The position numbers and the translations under genes were made by a program. A stretch of 16,688 bases of DNA from Deltaproteobacteria bacterium (lineage in GTDB: Bacteria > Desulfobacterota > JADFXK01), in contig JADFYA010000028.1 of NCBI GenBank assembly GCA_015233285.1, positions 1 through 16,688 on the forward strand. Reading direction: 5' to 3'. Positions 13,793 through 16,688 of this stretch are shown piece after piece. Below the pieces are notes generated by a model that made no database searches, had not been told where the DNA came from, and saw only the letters and a list, made by a program, of their open reading frames with translations. Position 1 is the stretch's first letter, and the number at the start of each line of letters is the position of its first letter.

Positions 13793-15613
13793 TCAGGGCT
13801 TGCCGCCCTGCGGCAGGTTGTTCAAGTATTCAATGCAGTTCCATCCGGGAGCATACATGCGGTTGAAAACTAAAGCTAGGTTTATTAGCCTCTTAGCATC
13901 AAAGATGTCGCCACCGATATGGTACCGGCTCATCGCCAACATACAAGAAGATGCCTCGTTCCGATGGAGATCATGTTGGGCAAGGGATTGCTCATAGGCC
14001 AGGTTGAATTCCTTTTTCCTGTCATAAATCTCGGCCAAGCCACGCCTAACCAGGTAATGGTAGGGACTCAATCTTTTGGCCAACTTAAAGGTTTTCAAAG
14101 CTGCCTCCAATTCAGACTCTGACTCTCCAGGAGTTTTAGCTTCCAATTGATAGGCCCTCTCCAAATGGGTCCGGCCTCGAACAAAAAGGACATCTCCAAC
14201 AACGGGCAAAAACACGATAACGGCCATGAGGCCAAACAAGAGATTAAGAGCCGGCCTGACCACCACACTCTTCGTGGCAAAGTCGCAGCCGGGAGACCAA
14301 GCACCTTGCGATTGCGGAAGCGTAACCGTCATCACACTGCCCAGAACAAAGATAAAAATAAAGGCCGAAGTTACAATATGGAATGGAAAATGAACCAGGG
14401 CATTAAGAAGTAAAAATAGAAGACTAGAGGTTCCAGAAATTAAAATAACTCTCGTATCAAAGCTGACAGACGGGTTCCTTAACGACTTAACAACGTGCTT
14501 CCCAAGTGACACCAGTATCCAAATCCAAAAAAAGAGACCCGGCGCACCCAGCTCGGCCAGCAACTGCATATGATCGTTGTGGACAGCATCAAAAAGGCCC
14601 AAGTCGTCGTTTATGCCCCCGCCAAAAACAACGATCCAAGACCGGTAATCAAAAAAAGAGGCGACAAACGCGCCAGGCCCGACGCCGGTAAGCGGCCGGT
14701 CTTGGACCATCGCCCAGGCAGCCTCCACTGCCGTCAGCCGCGTGGATAGAGCCTGATTATAGTCGGCAGACATGACCATATGGGTGATTTGCCCCAAGCG
14801 ATCACCCAAGAAAAACACAAAAATAATAGTGGACGAGGTCAGGCCAAAAACTCCCAGTAAAACAAGCGAACGCCGTGTAAGTAAGACGTCTTTGAAAATA
14901 ACTCGCCAACCTAAGTAGAAAAGGAAACAAACAGAAGCAATTGCAGGGAAAATCGAACCAAGCGTCTTAGTATAGAAAAGGGATAACAGGAGCAAAACAA
15001 AGAAAAAAATCATCAACCATCGCCATCTATTAAACTTTTGGGTAAAAATCAGCCCCAAAGCTAACGGTAGAACACTCCCGACAACGGCACCATAGTGGTT
15101 GGGGTTAGTAAAGAAAAAACCTGTCGACCTAAGCCCTCTGAACGGATGGATGGTGTTGGGGAGATAGCCGTAGTATTGGACCAACCCCGCAACCGATGTG
15201 ACAAGGCCACCCACTATCAGCAAACCCCAGCAGACCAATACCGAGTCCTGTTTCAATACCAACGGAAAACAAAAATAAAGGCCGGCAAATAGACTCAGAT
15301 GGAGAAAGAAGCGCAAAGAAAGAACGGGAGAGGTCGAAAATGGGATGAGGATAAGACACCAGGCCAAAAGGAGACATATCGGGAGAGCGGCCGGAACTGT
15401 GGCCACGAAAGGTCTGATGGTCCCGGCCGGTGAAGAAAATACTCGGATAACCCCAAACCAACAGAAGAATAACGCCAGCCAAACGGCGACCACTTCTTTG
15501 GGTAGAAGAAATAACTCCTCGCCCCAAGGGTTACCGGCTGTAAATAAAAGGATGAAAAGAAGACCGAGGAGAGCCCATTGAGCCCGAGTGAGGAGTCCAA
15601 ATTTAGGAATCAT
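13793..15613 (-). CDS. O-antigen ligase/polymerase-family membrane protein with TPR-like tail
   Basis: The 606-aa protein has many hydrophobic segments from residue 12 to about 435. It shows the Wzy_C-type features: TGFFFTNPNHYG (164-175), STRLTAVEAAW with Arg292, LTGVGPGAF (308-316) in the large periplasmic loop, and HNDHMQLLAELGAPG (345-359). These proteins polymerise or ligate surface glycans in the inner membrane. After a last membrane helix near 455-475, about 130 residues form helix pairs resembling TPRs (LERAYQLEAK, TFKLAKRLSPYHYLVRRGLAEI, FNLAYEQSLAQH). Membrane ligases with TPR tails are known, some of them acting on protein glycosylation. The ATG at 15613 has only a weak ribosome-binding site. 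A methyltransferase gene lies 114 bp upstream on the same strand. The acceptor and glycan are unknown. Confidence 0.85.
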   Translation of the reverse strand: MIPKFGLLTRAQWALLGLLFILLFTAGNPWGEELFLLPKEVVAVWLALFFCWFGVIRVFSSPAGTIRPFVATVPAALPICLLLAWCLILIPFSTSPVLSLRFFLHLSLFAGLYFCFPLVLKQDSVLVCWGLLIVGGLVTSVAGLVQYYGYLPNTIHPFRGLRSTGFFFTNPNHYGAVVGSVLPLALGLIFTQKFNRWRWLMIFFFVLLLLSLFYTKTLGSIFPAIASVCFLFYLGWRVIFKDVLLTRRSLVLLGVFGLTSSTIIFVFFLGDRLGQITHMVMSADYNQALSTRLTAVEAAWAMVQDRPLTGVGPGAFVASFFDYRSWIVVFGGGINDDLGLFDAVHNDHMQLLAELGAPGLFFWIWILVSLGKHVVKSLRNPSVSFDTRVILISGTSSLLFLLLNALVHFPFHIVTSAFIFIFVLGSVMTVTLPQSQGAWSPGCDFATKSVVVRPALNLLFGLMAVIVFLPVVGDVLFVRGRTHLERAYQLEAKTPGESESELEAALKTFKLAKRLSPYHYLVRRGLAEIYDRKKEFNLAYEQSLAQHDLHRNEASSCMLAMSRYHIGGDIFDAKRLINLALVFNRMYAPGWNCIEYLNNLPQGGKP

Positions 15614-15727
15614 CTGAGGTAGCCTTGAAGGATTATGAAACCGAACAGAAGCAATCCTCTGAAGAATATAAGATTTCCGGCGCCGGCCGCCTTTCGGAAC
15701 GGATGTAAAGACTCTTAATATTTCTCG

Positions 15728-16444
15728 TTAGATTGAATGTCTTTTCAGGTAGTGAGTACATCTCTTGAAAAGTGCACCAAGCTTCCAAGGCCAAGAATTA
15801 TATACGGCCTCCAGTCGGGCTTCCCGCTCGGCCAGGAGGGCCTGGGCGGTATCCAGGGAGTCGATCCGGGTGTGAAATTCAATAGGGTTGTCCCATGTCT
15901 CCTTCCAGGAGACAAGTTGATTGCGGAATTCAGACACAACGGCTTCAGCCGGGCGGACATTGAACCCGACGCCCACCACGGTATGCGGGAAGCTGGATAC
16001 TCCGGCCGACTCGACGATGGAAAAGGGAAACTCCCCAAGCAGACTGGAAAAACCGGAAGGAGTGAATCGCCAGTAATCATTAGGGTACTCATGAATGGGA
16101 AAGGCCATAACCGAGCTGATCATCACTACTCCGTCCGGCTTAAGGACTCGTCTAATTTCCTGCATCGCCTTCCGGGGATATTCAACATGTTCCAGGGTAT
16201 CGACAATAATCACCGTACCGGCCGTTTCCGGCGGGAGAGAGATATCGTGAAGATCGAGAATAACGTCGACGCCTTCCCCAGGACGCATATCCGCACCCAG
16301 GTACTGCCGTCCAGGAAAAAGCGGACGGAGATCGGCAAATCCCTCTTGACCGGCCACCTGCAGGGACCCGAACTCATAAATAGGGTCTAAGGGAGACAAA
16401 CTTTGAACGCAGATCTTGACAAAATCTCGGATAAGCTCACGCAT
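15728..16444 (-). CDS. Class I SAM-dependent methyltransferase
   Basis: The 238-aa protein has a Rossmann methyltransferase core: YEFGS (23-27) as a degenerate motif I, YLGADMRPGEGVD (48-60) with the acidic residue for the SAM ribose, IIVDTLEHVEYP (79-90) as motif IV, and EIRRVLKPDGVVMISS (96-111). The HEYPNDYWRFTPSGF segment (118-132) is typical of the Methyltransf_11-like enzymes found in polysaccharide clusters. The C-terminal YNSWPWKLGALFKRC resembles tails of glycosyltransferase-linked proteins. It probably methylates a glycan or glycolipid together with the neighbouring polymerase-like gene. The substrate is not determined by the sequence. The ATG at 16444 has a poor ribosome-binding site. 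Confidence 0.85.
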   Translation of the reverse strand: MRELIRDFVKICVQSLSPLDPIYEFGSLQVAGQEGFADLRPLFPGRQYLGADMRPGEGVDVILDLHDISLPPETAGTVIIVDTLEHVEYPRKAMQEIRRVLKPDGVVMISSVMAFPIHEYPNDYWRFTPSGFSSLLGEFPFSIVESAGVSSFPHTVVGVGFNVRPAEAVVSEFRNQLVSWKETWDNPIEFHTRIDSLDTAQALLAEREARLEAVYNSWPWKLGALFKRCTHYLKRHSI

Positions 16445-16507
16445 ATAGCTACTTTTATCGGGGAAAGGTGCAAGTGAGTGTCACACAAGAGGTGTAGACG
16501 CCATACG

Positions 16508-16536
16508 AAATAAAGAAGGGGAGGCAGAGCCCCCCC
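16508..16536 (-). terminator. Intrinsic terminator after the Gly/Ser-rich gene
   Basis: On the minus strand GGGGGGGC pairs with GCCTCCCC through eight positions (one G-T wobble) around a TCT loop (16518-16536), followed by TTCTTTATTT. It lies 26 nt after the partial gene's stop at 16563 and separates that transcript from the methyltransferase gene. Confidence 0.85.
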
Positions 16537-16562
16537 TGTTAATACCTTGTTTCTACTTCATG

Positions 16563-16688
16563 TTAGCTGGTCTTCAGCGGAGCGTCGCCGCCACCGGTAG
16601 AACCAACCGTTCCACCACTCACTGAGCCATTGTTTACGACAGGCTTGCTCGGGGGTGCACTCCCACCGGGATTATTGACTATGACACC
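16563..16688 (-). CDS. C-terminal end of a Gly/Ser/Val-rich protein (partial)
   Basis: A minus-strand frame enters from the right edge and ends with TAA at 16563. The 41 visible residues include VIVNNPGGSAPPSKPVV, then NNGSVSGGTVGSTGG, ending DAPLKTS. This is a low-complexity, Gly/Ser/Asn/Pro-rich tail typical of secreted or surface proteins. The adjoining terminator 26 nt downstream supports a real gene end. The rest lies outside the window, so no function can be given. Confidence 0.7.
   Translation of the reverse strand, partial: GVIVNNPGGSAPPSKPVVNNGSVSGGTVGSTGGGDAPLKTS

Overview
The window looks like a chromosomal segment from a Gram-negative, probably delta-proteobacterial (Desulfobacterota-like) bacterium. 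This is an inference from several features: Lgt carries the 'GRLGCFSAGCCYG' form of its signature, several genes use TTG or GTG starts behind good Shine-Dalgarno sites, a GxxExxY-type gene remnant is present, and a three-gene molybdenum hydroxylase operon sits beside surface-polysaccharide genes. No species can be named from the sequence alone.

Region 1 (1-2211, plus strand) is a tightly packed operon. It contains the tail of an unknown gene, a conserved-looking 106-aa protein, a PIN-domain nuclease resembling a VapC toxin, then lspA and lgt, and ends at a strong intrinsic terminator. LspA and Lgt are two of the lipoprotein maturation enzymes. The small protein plus PIN pair upstream looks like a toxin-antitoxin-type module attached to this housekeeping pair.

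Region 2 (2269-3106, minus) is a pirin-family bicupin with all four metal ligands and a near-consensus promoter.

Region 3 (about 3300-7900, minus) is accessory and visibly AT-richer. It holds a two-gene unit whose first gene is frameshifted at an A-run, a multi-pass protein with a potassium-channel selectivity filter, an unrecognised 304-aa protein with an E-x2-D...Q-x-K pattern suggesting a restriction-type nuclease fold, and a pentapeptide-repeat/TIR protein of the NAD-degrading defence type. It resembles a defence island and is the best place in the window to look for an undescribed system. A perfect AT-rich palindrome lies upstream of the TIR gene.

Region 4 (8075-12009, minus) is a xanthine dehydrogenase/CO dehydrogenase-family operon in the order 2Fe-2S subunit, FAD subunit, Mo-cofactor subunit. 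The last two genes are separated by the C-terminal remnant of a GxxExxY gene. The substrate cannot be assigned.

Region 5 (12196-16688, minus) is envelope-related. It contains an exported protein with an NTF2-like core between long Pro/Ala/Met-rich low-complexity segments, an O-antigen ligase/polymerase-type membrane protein with a TPR-like tail, a SAM-dependent methyltransferase, and the tail of a Gly/Ser-rich protein followed by an intrinsic terminator. No tRNA, rRNA, CRISPR array or complete insertion sequence was recognised.
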